From Chitinophagales bacterium (GTDB lineage Bacteria > Bacteroidota > Bacteroidia > Chitinophagales > Saprospiraceae), in NCBI GenBank assembly GCA_026928325.1, contig JAIXKS010000032.1:169986-216018 (forward strand): a DNA stretch of 46,033 nucleotides, in the 5' to 3' direction. The notes beneath the pieces are model-generated. The model was not told the origin of the DNA. It searched no databases and was given only the letters and a program-made list of their open reading frames with translations. The translations under genes and the position numbers were made by a program. Shown here piece by piece: positions 34,753 through 42,493 of this stretch (its first letter is position 1; every line of letters begins with the position of its first letter).

Positions 34753-36314
34753 AAAATATAAGTTTACTTTTAGCCTTAATCATCATCACGCTAGGAAATA
34801 TCGCAACAGCTCAAGATGTAATCCGTGTTCATAATGGCGATGATGTGATCTACCAACAAACCGTCGAACAAATCGATAGCTTAAAATTGTTAGATAGCAT
34901 CACTAATTTTTATCCGAATACCGGTAAATTCTCCTTACCTACAGCAGGTATAGACAGTATCACCTTCACTCGTGACATCGACGGAGAAATTTATATTATT
35001 TACAATGGTTCGCAAACGACCATTATCAATCCATTCTCTACTCAAGGTGTGACGATCACCGATAGTTTGGGTCACGTCAAGGCAACATCTTCCTATCCAA
35101 ATCCGGATTTAAAATACCACGTTTTGGGTTCGACTTCTAATGGTTCGCTTCAAATCACTAGTACTCAATCCATTCGATTGATCATGAGCCATGCGACAAT
35201 TACGAATCCCGTAGGAGCAGCCATTGCGCTCAATGGAACGACCGTAACCACGATGTATTTATCTGCTGCGACCATCAACACGCTAAGCGATGGCAGTGCT
35301 TCCAAAGACAATGCGGCGTTGTATGCGAAGAAGAACTTAACGATTACAGGTCCCGGGACATTAAACCTCAATGGATATGCAAAGCACGGAATCAAAGTCG
35401 ATGCGACATTAATGATAGAATCTGGAATCATCAATGTTGCTCAGGCCGAATCCGATGGTTTTAATGTAAAGGAATATACACAACACGGTGGGACTATTAC
35501 GATTATCCCTAAAAGTGATGGTATAGACGTATCCAATGCGCTTACCTTAAATGGTGGCGATTTGACGGTGCTGGCTACATCTAAGGACGTGAAAGGCTTA
35601 AAGGCGACAACCGTCACTATCAATGACGGCACACACCATATAACGGTCTCAGGCGATCAATCAAAAGCGATAAAAAGCAGTGGCAATACCATAATCAATG
35701 GCGGTAACACGACCATTGTAGCTTCGGGTTCGGTTGTATTAGAAACTTCCGGTAGCGGTTTTAATCCTTCCTATTGTACCGCCATTAAAAGCGATGAAGA
35801 TGTCTATATCTATGGAGGCCATCTAGACATTCTATGCTCATCTACTAATCTAGGAGGCAAGGGTATTTCAGTCAATGGTGACGTGGCCATTTCTGGCGGA
35901 TATGTAAATATAATAACAGAAGGCAATGGAGCCAATTATACCAATGAAACAGGCGCAAAAGACAGTTACACTAGTGCTTGCATTAAGTCTGACGGTGATA
36001 TATTGCTATCAGAAGGTGAGATTATTTGCCTAAGCACAGGAACGGGTGGCAAAGGCATTTCAGCGGATGGGCTACTCGTCATTGGCCGCGAGAATGCGCC
36101 CGACTCTTTACTAAGTTTAAAGGTTACCACTACGGGCAATCGATTTTTAGTATCAGGCTCAGGACAAAATGCTGATTATGCAAATCCAAAAGCAATCAAG
36201 TCAGAAGGAAAATTAACTGTCAATAGTGGTATCGTCAACGTCAATTGCACACAATCCACAGAAGGCGGCGAAGGCTTAGAGAGCAAATCTACCTTATACA
36301 TAGTCGTCCCTTAA
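34749..36314 (+). pseudogene. Secreted carbohydrate-binding (DUF4353-like) protein, N-terminal part, cut by IS
   Basis: The open frame encodes 521 aa: a signal peptide (1-21, ending ATAQ) and a long repetitive beta-helix region with many GISVNGD, AIKSDGD and ALTLNGG rungs, as in Bacteroidota carbohydrate-binding DUF4353 proteins. Native codons end at TAC ATA (36297-36302). The last residues (VVP) and the stop come from the insertion sequence. Joining 36302 to 37819 restores one frame of 716 codons without change, so the disruption is recent. The truncated product may still be made, but it lacks the C-terminal third. Confidence 0.85.
36297..36302. repeat. 6-bp target-site duplication (left)
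   Basis: TACATA is present here and again at 37813-37818, directly abutting the two inverted ends of the insertion sequence. Confidence 0.8.
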
Positions 36315-37812
36315 AAAGTCTTATTTAATTATGATAAGCTCAAAAATGGGATGGTGACATGTGTATTCATGCCGAAAATATCTCTCATTAAAACTCGTTT
36401 TGATCGTATATGATAGGCAATGGACAATATTAGGCTTTGACAAAAGTATAAAAATGATGATTTCCATTTGTTCATCATCCTTTTGAAGTTAAATGCTGCG
36501 GCTGCCAACATAATATTGATGTTATCGCCCACTATTCCCTTGTAAAAGTTACGGTTGAGTCTGTGATCTGATTTGATATGGCCTATTATCGGTTCAATAG
36601 CTGCTCTTTTTTTATGGGCTTTACTTATTTGCTTTTTTTTGTAATAACTATCTGATTTTCTTGGTGTCGTTGGTATTAATATCTCTGTTTCTCCTATTTT
36701 CTTATTTCCGCGATAGCCTCTATCCGCTTTTGCCCTTTTGGGTTCCTTTCCTATCAGTCTTTTTACTTGTTCAAATACCTGCGGTAGTGTGTGTCCGTCA
36801 TATTCATTCCTAAAGCCCATCGCTCCTACGATTACTCCCGTATCTGTTTTTACAAACGAAGCTTTATTGCCAAACTCATATTTTTTGTGTTCTTTTCCTT
36901 TTGAAATACAGCATACCTCGGGTTCGTGTATGGAGTATATCTTGTTTTTTGTACTTCGGGTCTGTGACAATATCTGTTGATACAATTCCAATTCCCTTTG
37001 GTACTTTGAATTCGGTGTCAAATTGCGTTCTAACTCTCTGACCAGTCTACCTGCTATGGTCTTTACTTTTCTGTCTGCTTTGCCTGCCTTTGACTTGTTT
37101 TTTGGATGATTCCTAAATCTTTGGTCTAGTCGAAGCTGTTTTAATACTCGCGTATATGTCTGACGCACAGGCAATTGTTCGCTATTGGCTATTTGCTTAC
37201 ACTTCTTGATGATCTTGTGATGAAGTTTGGAATCTGTCGGAAAGGTTATATTTTTCTCCTGAACTGTTGTGTCAACATTGACATTGTCATCATCTCCATC
37301 TTTTCCATTGATTCGTATACTTTCTTTTAAAATTAGCTCTATTCCACTTTCGCCTATACGTTTTCTAAAATGTACTAACTCTGATGCTTCACAAGGTTTA
37401 CCCGGTGTAAAGGTTGTTCCTCCACATAAATATTGATAGTAGATATTTTCACTCCATTGTTCTACCACGCTTTCATCTGATACATTGCGGATGTGCTTGA
37501 GTATCAACAAGCCTACCATGAGCCTTATGGGCTTGGCAGGTCGCCCATTGTTTTGGCTATACAAGGGTAAAAAGGCTTCTTCAAATATTTTCCATTCAAT
37601 TTTATTGGCTAAGACATATAAAGGATGTTTAGCGTTGAGCATACCCTCTAATGAAGAGAAAAAGCTAATCTGATTGGTGTTTTTTGCCTGTGGAATCATT
37701 TAAAATATGCAAGGTTTACGACGTAAAGATACAATATCTTGCATTATTTTCAAAGCTTTTTACTGTTTAATATTTTGATAATCAGCATTTTGAACCGTTT
37801 TTAATAGACGAC
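36303..37812. mobile_element. Insertion sequence, IS5/IS1182-like, 1,510 bp
   Basis: The ends are imperfect inverted repeats: left GTCGTCCCTTAAAAAG and right (reverse complement) GTCGTCTATTAAAAAC, matching in 13 of the first 16 positions. TACATA flanks both sides as a target duplication. The single gene inside (36329-37699, minus) is a DDE transposase. The element lies inside a secreted-protein gene and disrupts it. The family name rests on the transposase style; the 6-bp duplication is longer than usual for classic IS5. Confidence 0.88.
36329..37699 (-). CDS. IS5-family-like DDE transposase
   Basis: The 456-aa protein has an N-terminal DUF772-type region (about 20-130; RPAKPIRLMVGLLILKHI) and a DDE catalytic domain. 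The expected triad residues are Asp143 (VDTTVQEKN), Asp326 (KADRGYRG) and Glu369 (AAIEPIIGHIKSDHRL). The basic central segment (165-255) probably contacts DNA. No frameshift or stop is present, so the enzyme looks intact and the element may still be mobile. Confidence 0.92.
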   Translation of the reverse strand: MIPQAKNTNQISFFSSLEGMLNAKHPLYVLANKIEWKIFEEAFLPLYSQNNGRPAKPIRLMVGLLILKHIRNVSDESVVEQWSENIYYQYLCGGTTFTPGKPCEASELVHFRKRIGESGIELILKESIRINGKDGDDDNVNVDTTVQEKNITFPTDSKLHHKIIKKCKQIANSEQLPVRQTYTRVLKQLRLDQRFRNHPKNKSKAGKADRKVKTIAGRLVRELERNLTPNSKYQRELELYQQILSQTRSTKNKIYSIHEPEVCCISKGKEHKKYEFGNKASFVKTDTGVIVGAMGFRNEYDGHTLPQVFEQVKRLIGKEPKRAKADRGYRGNKKIGETEILIPTTPRKSDSYYKKKQISKAHKKRAAIEPIIGHIKSDHRLNRNFYKGIVGDNINIMLAAAAFNFKRMMNKWKSSFLYFCQSLILSIAYHIRSKRVLMRDIFGMNTHVTIPFLSLS

Positions 37813-37818
37813 TACATA
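37813..37818. repeat. 6-bp target-site duplication (right)
   Basis: This second copy of TACATA immediately follows the right end of the insertion sequence. Confidence 0.8.
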
Positions 37819-38415
37819 ACAGGTGGCCAAATCACTGCAAACACCTATGATGATTGTATCAATGCATCAAAACACGTCGAAATATCTGGAGGACAACACA
37901 CTTTTACCGCTCGAGGCAATGACGGTGTTGATTCTAACGGGACGCTCACGATCTCTGGTGGAATTGTTATCTCAAAAGGTGCCGGTGGTCCGGAATGTGG
38001 CTTTGATTGTGACAATAGCACCTTTAGAATGCTCGGAGGTACCATAGTAGGTACAGGTGGCAATACTAGTAATCCTACCACCAACGTATCCACGCAAAAT
38101 GCGCTAAAACTCACCATTAGCCCAAATCAAAATATTTGTATCAAAAATGCCGACAATGAAGTTGTTTTGATTTTTGCTCTTCCGACACTTTCTGGAGGTG
38201 GTGGTCCTGGAGGTGGACCGGGCGGAGGCAACAACAGAATGGTTATGTTATTCAGCGACCCTAAGTTTACAAATGGTACTTACACCATTCTATATGGAGG
38301 AACCATAAGTGGAGGTACTAATTTTAATGGCTACTATTCCTCTGATGCTACTTATACAGGTGGAACGAGTAGAACATTTACCGTCAGTTCAAAATACACT
38401 AATCTAAGTTTGTAA
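37819..38415 (+). pseudogene. C-terminal part of the IS-interrupted carbohydrate-binding protein
   Basis: The frame continues directly from codon 518 of the gene at 34749: GGQITANTYDDCINASKHVE, another beta-helix rung set, a Gly/Pro-rich linker (GGGGPGGGPGGGNN) and a C-terminal beta domain ending SSKYTNLSL. It has 198 codons before the stop. After the insertion only an internal ATG at 38029 (MLGGTIVG) could start translation. No signal peptide would be present, so this fragment is probably not functional. A strong terminator follows. Confidence 0.85.
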
Positions 38416-38430
38416 AAAGATAAGCGTGCT

Positions 38431-38478
38431 AAAGCCGACAATATGAGTTCTTAGGAATTTGTATTGTCGGCTTTTTTT
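38431..38478 (+). terminator. Rho-independent terminator after the secreted-protein gene
   Basis: AAAGCCGACAATA and TATTGTCGGCTTT make a 13-bp stem with an 18-base loop and seven T residues. Confidence 0.88.
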
Positions 38479-38724
38479 ATGCGCAATAGAGCCTTCGAAA
38501 TTAATTTGTACTAGTTTATCACGCCTACAAAGCCTAAATAGGTTTAAAATGCAGATTTTATGATCAATAGATTATTGATTAATCGAGAGGATTCAAAATT
38601 GTTGCTTATATACTTCATTCGATTCTTTGGGAAATGGAGGATCCAAAAGATGCATCCAGCATCACAATAAAAAAAATAATACGGGCTTATTAGAAAGGAT
38701 GAAAACAGAAAGGGCTAAAAATAA

Positions 38725-38785
38725 AAAAGCCCGTGTAAGACGAAAACACGGGCATTACTCAATTTAATAACCAAAACTCATATAC
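38725..38785 (-). ncRNA. Candidate small RNA / hairpin repeat, copy A
   Basis: Read on the minus strand, a 19-base segment (38760-38778) identical to one in copy B is followed by a perfect 8-bp stem (38729-38736 with 38746-38753, GCCCGTGT type) and a run of T, a canonical terminator. No gene precedes it on this strand for several hundred bases. It could be a small RNA ending, or on the plus strand a leader hairpin. No Rfam family is recognised. Confidence 0.4.
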
Positions 38786-38882
38786 TCTTTAAAATTCAAA
38801 TACCGTGCCAAATATTTTTTTAAGCTTAATGTGTATTTGAATTAACTTTATCTTAAATCTCGTTAAGAGAACTATTTTCTTT

Positions 38883-38949
38883 GTAAAATTGCTCGTGACT
38901 TTTCACGAGCAATTACGAATTTTACAATTTAATAACCAAAACTTACACA
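38883..38949 (-). ncRNA. Candidate small RNA / hairpin repeat, copy B
   Basis: This has the same layout as copy A: the identical 19-base segment at 38925-38943, then a perfect 12-bp stem (38887-38898 with 38903-38914) with loop CTTT and a short AATTTT tail on the minus strand. The stem sequence differs from that of copy A, yet base pairing is intact in both. A minus-strand TACATTTG box at 38953-38960 would start a transcript right at the conserved segment. Confidence 0.42.
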
Positions 38950-38952
38950 ATG

Positions 38953-38960
38953 CAAATGTA
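38953..38960 (-). promoter_or_regulatory. -7 box (TACATTTG) upstream of hairpin copy B
   Basis: The minus-strand TACATTTG fits TAnnTTTG. Directly upstream is the palindrome ACATAT-TAGTG-ATATGT (38963-38979), a possible operator. Confidence 0.4.
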
Positions 38961-38978
38961 ATACATATTAGTGATATG

Positions 38979-39492
38979 TTGTATATATTATTTCATAAAA
39001 AATATATATTTTTTTAATTACATTTATATTATATTTATTATCAGACTATTATAAATATAATAATAAATATATAAATCAATAACTTAATGTGTTATTAATT
39101 GATTTTAGGTCATATACAGTTATAGTATTTATATAATTTGTAATATATGAATAAGGTTTAAGGTTGAATTAAAGGAAGTTTTGATATAAAAACAATAAGA
39201 TTCTTGAGTTTAAAAATTTGTATTTTATTCTTCCCATCGAACGATGGATCACAATAAATTTATTCATCTTTTTGAAAATAATCTTCACATACTATATTTT
39301 TTATTTGTCGCAAGTCCTCTAATTCTTCTTATTATCAACATTGTCTTATTACAACCTCCATTGCTATAAAAAAAACACTTGCCTTAGTTTGATATGACCA
39401 TTATCATTCTTGCCCTAGCAACCATCCTTAGTCATACAATGTTATTGTATATATAAAGCATTCATTCAAGACTATATAAAACATTTGAACTT
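38979..39492. other. AT-rich non-coding region upstream of dps
   Basis: About 500 bases hold no recognisable gene. Bases 38980-39180 are almost only A and T. A weak box AACATTTG lies just before the dps start. Confidence 0.5.
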
Positions 39493-39963
39493 ATGGCAAC
39501 CAATCAGATCGGATTAAGTAAAGAAAAGAGTAAAATTCTAGCAGAAGGCCTTAATGAATTGTTGGCGGACTATATGATATTTTATCAGAACGCAAGAGGA
39601 TTTCATTGGAATATCAAAGGAGATAAATTCTTTGAATTACACCTAAAATTTGAAGAATTATACAATGACTTAATCATAAAAGTAGATGAAATAGCCGAAC
39701 GTATCCTTACATTAGGTGTCACACCGCTACATACATTCGCAGATTATAAAAAACATGCTAAAATCGACGTTGCCAAAAATATTTCTGACGGTCGCAAATG
39801 TGTTCAATCTTTACTAGATGCATTCAAAGTGATTATTATCAAGCAGAGAGAACTCTTGGACTTGTCAGGAGAAATTAGCGATGAAGGTACCAATGCTCTC
39901 ATGAGTGACTATATCCGCGAACAGGAAAAACTCGTTTGGATGTACACAGCATATATGAATTAA
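39493..39963 (+). CDS. dps: DNA-protection ferritin Dps
   Basis: The 156-aa protein forms a 12-subunit ferritin shell that oxidises Fe(II) with peroxide and shields DNA in starvation. The ferroxidase ligands keep Dps spacing: His38 (FHWNIKG), His50, Glu54, Asp65 and Glu69 (KVDEIAERI). Length and the four-helix pattern match the family. It is a single-gene unit. The long AT-rich upstream region may hold control sites that I cannot identify. Confidence 0.93.
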   Translation: MATNQIGLSKEKSKILAEGLNELLADYMIFYQNARGFHWNIKGDKFFELHLKFEELYNDLIIKVDEIAERILTLGVTPLHTFADYKKHAKIDVAKNISDGRKCVQSLLDAFKVIIIKQRELLDLSGEISDEGTNALMSDYIREQEKLVWMYTAYMN

Positions 39964-40075
39964 TGCCTGAAAAAAGCCATAGTTTACTCAAGCGTCGTTT
40001 TCGATTGAGCATGACCGTTTTTGGCTATACTTTGACCATGGCTTAATTTATATTATTATCCTCGCAGTGGATTCT

Positions 40076-40237
40076 AGTGCTCCGTCCACAAAAAAATCTC
40101 AATGAAATGTCGTTCTTTTTCTAAATCTCATCGTTAAAAATACTCGCCATAGTTACCACTATGCCTGCGTTTTTCGCCTTGATCTTTTAAAAAATAACTT
40201 CCATTATTATTTAAGTCTTTTTCATAGACAGAGCACT
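40076..40237 (-). repeat. MITE-like element, copy 6
   Basis: This copy runs from AGTGCTCCGTC to GACAGAGCACT, in reverse orientation relative to copies 2-5. It has CT before and AG after, so the element sits in a CTAG-like context on both sides. It lies between the convergent dps and aat genes. Confidence 0.9.
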
Positions 40238-40281
40238 AGTGGAAAATTATAAAGAGCTATTTTTGCATTTTCAAGCTATTA

Positions 40282-40956
40282 CTACAATATCGTTGATTGT
40301 AGCGAAATCAAGCGATTTTTTTTAAGGATCCCATGAAATTCCTGACCACTAATAAATGTACCTCCAAGGCTGGCCAAGTGCGCATTGGGTTGTTGACAAT
40401 CTATGACCATATAATTATCTAAGGCCAGCTGCCTTGCCAAAGATATAAAACCGAACTTCGAGGCATTACTTTCTAAGCTAAACATCGATTCACCGAAAAA
40501 CACACGGCCTATATTTACACCATAAAGGCCGCCGGCAAGATTACCCGCTTTATTCCAAACCTCTACCGAGGTGACCAAACCCATATGATAAAGATTGGTA
40601 TAAGCCTCAATGACTTCCTCACTGATCCAGGTTCCACGTTGATTTTTTCGCTTTATGATTTGACATTGGCGGATGACTTCATCAAATTGTTGATTATAGG
40701 TAACGTCAAATTTCTCTTGATTAAAATAAGACCTCATGCTTTTGGAAACCTTGATGGCTTCCGGAAAAATCACGTATCGAGGCTTGGGACACCACCATAA
40801 GATTGGTTCATTTACATTGTACCAAGGATAAATGCCATAATGATAGGCTAACAACAATCGTTCGATGCTCAAGTCGCCACCTATGGATAAAATCCCACTT
40901 TTGTCAACTACCATTGGATGAGGAAACCAAATGTTATTTCTGACAAATCGTAACAT
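40282..40956 (-). CDS. aat: Leucyl/phenylalanyl-tRNA-protein transferase
   Basis: The 224-aa cytoplasmic enzyme adds Leu or Phe from charged tRNA to proteins with N-terminal Arg or Lys, creating N-degrons. Family motifs are GILSIGGDLS, YGIYPWYNVNEPILWWCPKPR, GTWISEEVIEAY, GLYGVNIGRVFFGESMFS and VIDCQQPNAHLASLG. The length matches the compact Bacteroidota form. The reader of these degrons, ClpS, is encoded on the same strand 590 bases upstream, beyond two MITE copies. Confidence 0.94.
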   Translation of the reverse strand: MLRFVRNNIWFPHPMVVDKSGILSIGGDLSIERLLLAYHYGIYPWYNVNEPILWWCPKPRYVIFPEAIKVSKSMRSYFNQEKFDVTYNQQFDEVIRQCQIIKRKNQRGTWISEEVIEAYTNLYHMGLVTSVEVWNKAGNLAGGLYGVNIGRVFFGESMFSLESNASKFGFISLARQLALDNYMVIDCQQPNAHLASLGGTFISGQEFHGILKKNRLISLQSTIL

Positions 40957-41079
40957 GTTTAATATGCATTGAATTTCTTTAAACTAAAAAAATCATAATC
41001 CTTTTGACATAGCTTCATTTTAAATCATGTAAATCGTTGGATCATTAATTTGAATCTACTTTTTCACTACTTCTGATCT

Positions 41080-41240
41080 AGTGCTCTGTCCACAAAAAAA
41101 TCTTAATGAAATGTTGTTCTTTTTCCAAATCTCATCGTTAAAAATACTCGCCATAGTTACCACTATGTCTGCGTTTTTCGCCTTGATCTTTTAAAAAATA
41201 ACTTCCATTATTATTTAAATCTTTTTATAGACGGAGCACT
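41080..41240 (-). repeat. MITE-like element, copy 7 (first of a tandem doublet)
   Basis: This full-length copy has a left end AGTGCTCTGTC and a right end GACGGAGCACT with one substitution. It abuts copy 8 at a GCACT-AGTGC junction. Confidence 0.92.
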
Positions 41241-41401
41241 AGTGCTCTGTCCACAAAAAAATCTTAATGAAATGTTGTTCTTTTTCCAAATCTCATCGTT
41301 AAAAATACTCGCCATAGTTACCACTATGTCTGCGTTTTTCGCCTTGATCTTTAAAAAAATAACTTCCTTTATTATTTAAGTCTTTTTATAGACAGAGCAC
41401 T
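41241..41401 (-). repeat. MITE-like element, copy 8 (second of a tandem doublet)
   Basis: This copy is nearly identical to copy 7 over the first 110 bases and keeps both ends (AGTGCTCTGTC, GACAGAGCACT). The doublet occupies most of the gap between clpS and aat. Confidence 0.92.
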
Positions 41402-41541
41402 GGTAATAAAAATAGGTGATTAAATCTAACCACCTATCTATTTTTAACATTGCTATCTGAATTTAAAAATCCCAAATTAGCAAAAACAAAAAAATCATTT
41501 CAATATTGGGTACGTCTCCTATACTTTGGCTGCCTACCCTA

Positions 41542-41844
41542 CTATTCTTCAACAAACGATTCGATGACGGCCGACAAACCTCGTTCGACTAAGGCATCTT
41601 TCATGGGCTTCAATACTGAAAAAACATCGGTTTTTACCGTAGCCTTACCTTTAAAATGCACGAGCAACGACAATTGTTCAGACTGTTCCAAAGTATGGTT
41701 ACACACCTCCATAAAACACTGAATCACCCAATCAAACGTATTAAAGTCATCATTATAAACAATTAATTGTGACTTATAACCGGCAGAGATATCTTCCTCT
41801 ACCAATACATCTTCCAATTCATCGTATTTAGTACTATTCATCAT
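41542..41844 (-). CDS. clpS: ATP-dependent Clp protease adaptor ClpS
   Basis: The ATG at 41844 gives 100 aa; the longer frame begins with TTG at 41859. ClpS recognises N-terminal Leu, Phe, Tyr or Trp and delivers such proteins to ClpAP or ClpCP. Visible hallmarks are the acidic N-terminal tail, LIVYNDDFNTFDWVIQCF (the Asn-Asp-Asp of the binding pocket) and the end AVIESF; the LLVHFKGKA stretch replaces the family's usual VHxxG region. It is on the same strand as aat, which makes the degrons ClpS binds. An intervening MITE doublet lies between them. Confidence 0.9.
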   Translation of the reverse strand: MMNSTKYDELEDVLVEEDISAGYKSQLIVYNDDFNTFDWVIQCFMEVCNHTLEQSEQLSLLVHFKGKATVKTDVFSVLKPMKDALVERGLSAVIESFVEE

Positions 41845-41887
41845 GATGATTTTAAACAAACAATAATATTTCGAATGATATAATAAA

Positions 41888-42358
41888 CTATACCAACGCC
41901 TTTAAAGTTTCATTTATCGCTGCGAAGTTAGGTAAATCTCCCGCACTATCCAAAACTTCTGCATATCTAATGATTCCATCCTTATCTACCACAAAAGCAG
42001 AACGCTTGGCAACGCCTTTCATGCCAAAGACAAATTCGTCATATAATGCGCCATAAGCTGCTGCTGTTTCCTTGTTCCAATCCGACAAAACAGGAAAGTT
42101 AAATCCTTCTTCGCTCTTAAATTTAGCAAGCGTAAACAAAGAATCCACCGAAATCGCCAATACTTCAGCACTTAAATTTTCATAATCGCGCTTTGTATCT
42201 CTAATAGTACACAATTCAGTCGTACAAACACTCGTAAAGGCTAGTGGAAAAAACAAAACCACTACATTTTTTCCTGCATAATCTCCTAGAGAAACATCAT
42301 TTTTCTCTGTATCTTTCAATGTAAACGCCGGCGCTTTATCTCCAATTTTCAAACTCAT
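41888..42358 (-). CDS. Peroxiredoxin, BCP/AhpE-like
   Basis: The 156-aa thioredoxin-fold enzyme reduces peroxides. The active-site segment PLAFTSVCTTELC holds the peroxidatic Cys45 with the PxxxT before it. Cys50 is five residues later, the position of the resolving cysteine in E. coli BCP. The rest of the sequence (LSDWNKETAAAYGAL, KRSAFVVDKDGIIRY) resembles AhpE. It is thus probably an atypical 2-Cys enzyme, but a one-Cys mechanism is not excluded. It lies 44 bases upstream of clpS in the same direction and is probably co-transcribed with it. Confidence 0.9.
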   Translation of the reverse strand: MSLKIGDKAPAFTLKDTEKNDVSLGDYAGKNVVVLFFPLAFTSVCTTELCTIRDTKRDYENLSAEVLAISVDSLFTLAKFKSEEGFNFPVLSDWNKETAAAYGALYDEFVFGMKGVAKRSAFVVDKDGIIRYAEVLDSAGDLPNFAAINETLKALV

Positions 42359-42493
42359 ATTATAAAATTTTTTAATATTAATATCTATATATTCAAACGA
42401 TAAACAAGAAATGCCTCGATTTGTTGCATTAAAATCATCCGAAATATTCCTTTTTCAAAACTACTTTTTATGCTCTGAACTATCCTAACTTTG

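Noticed and set aside
40076-41401. CRISPR-like array
   Set aside because: The repeats are about 161 bp, directly joined or far apart, with inverted ends and no spacers. No cas gene is present.
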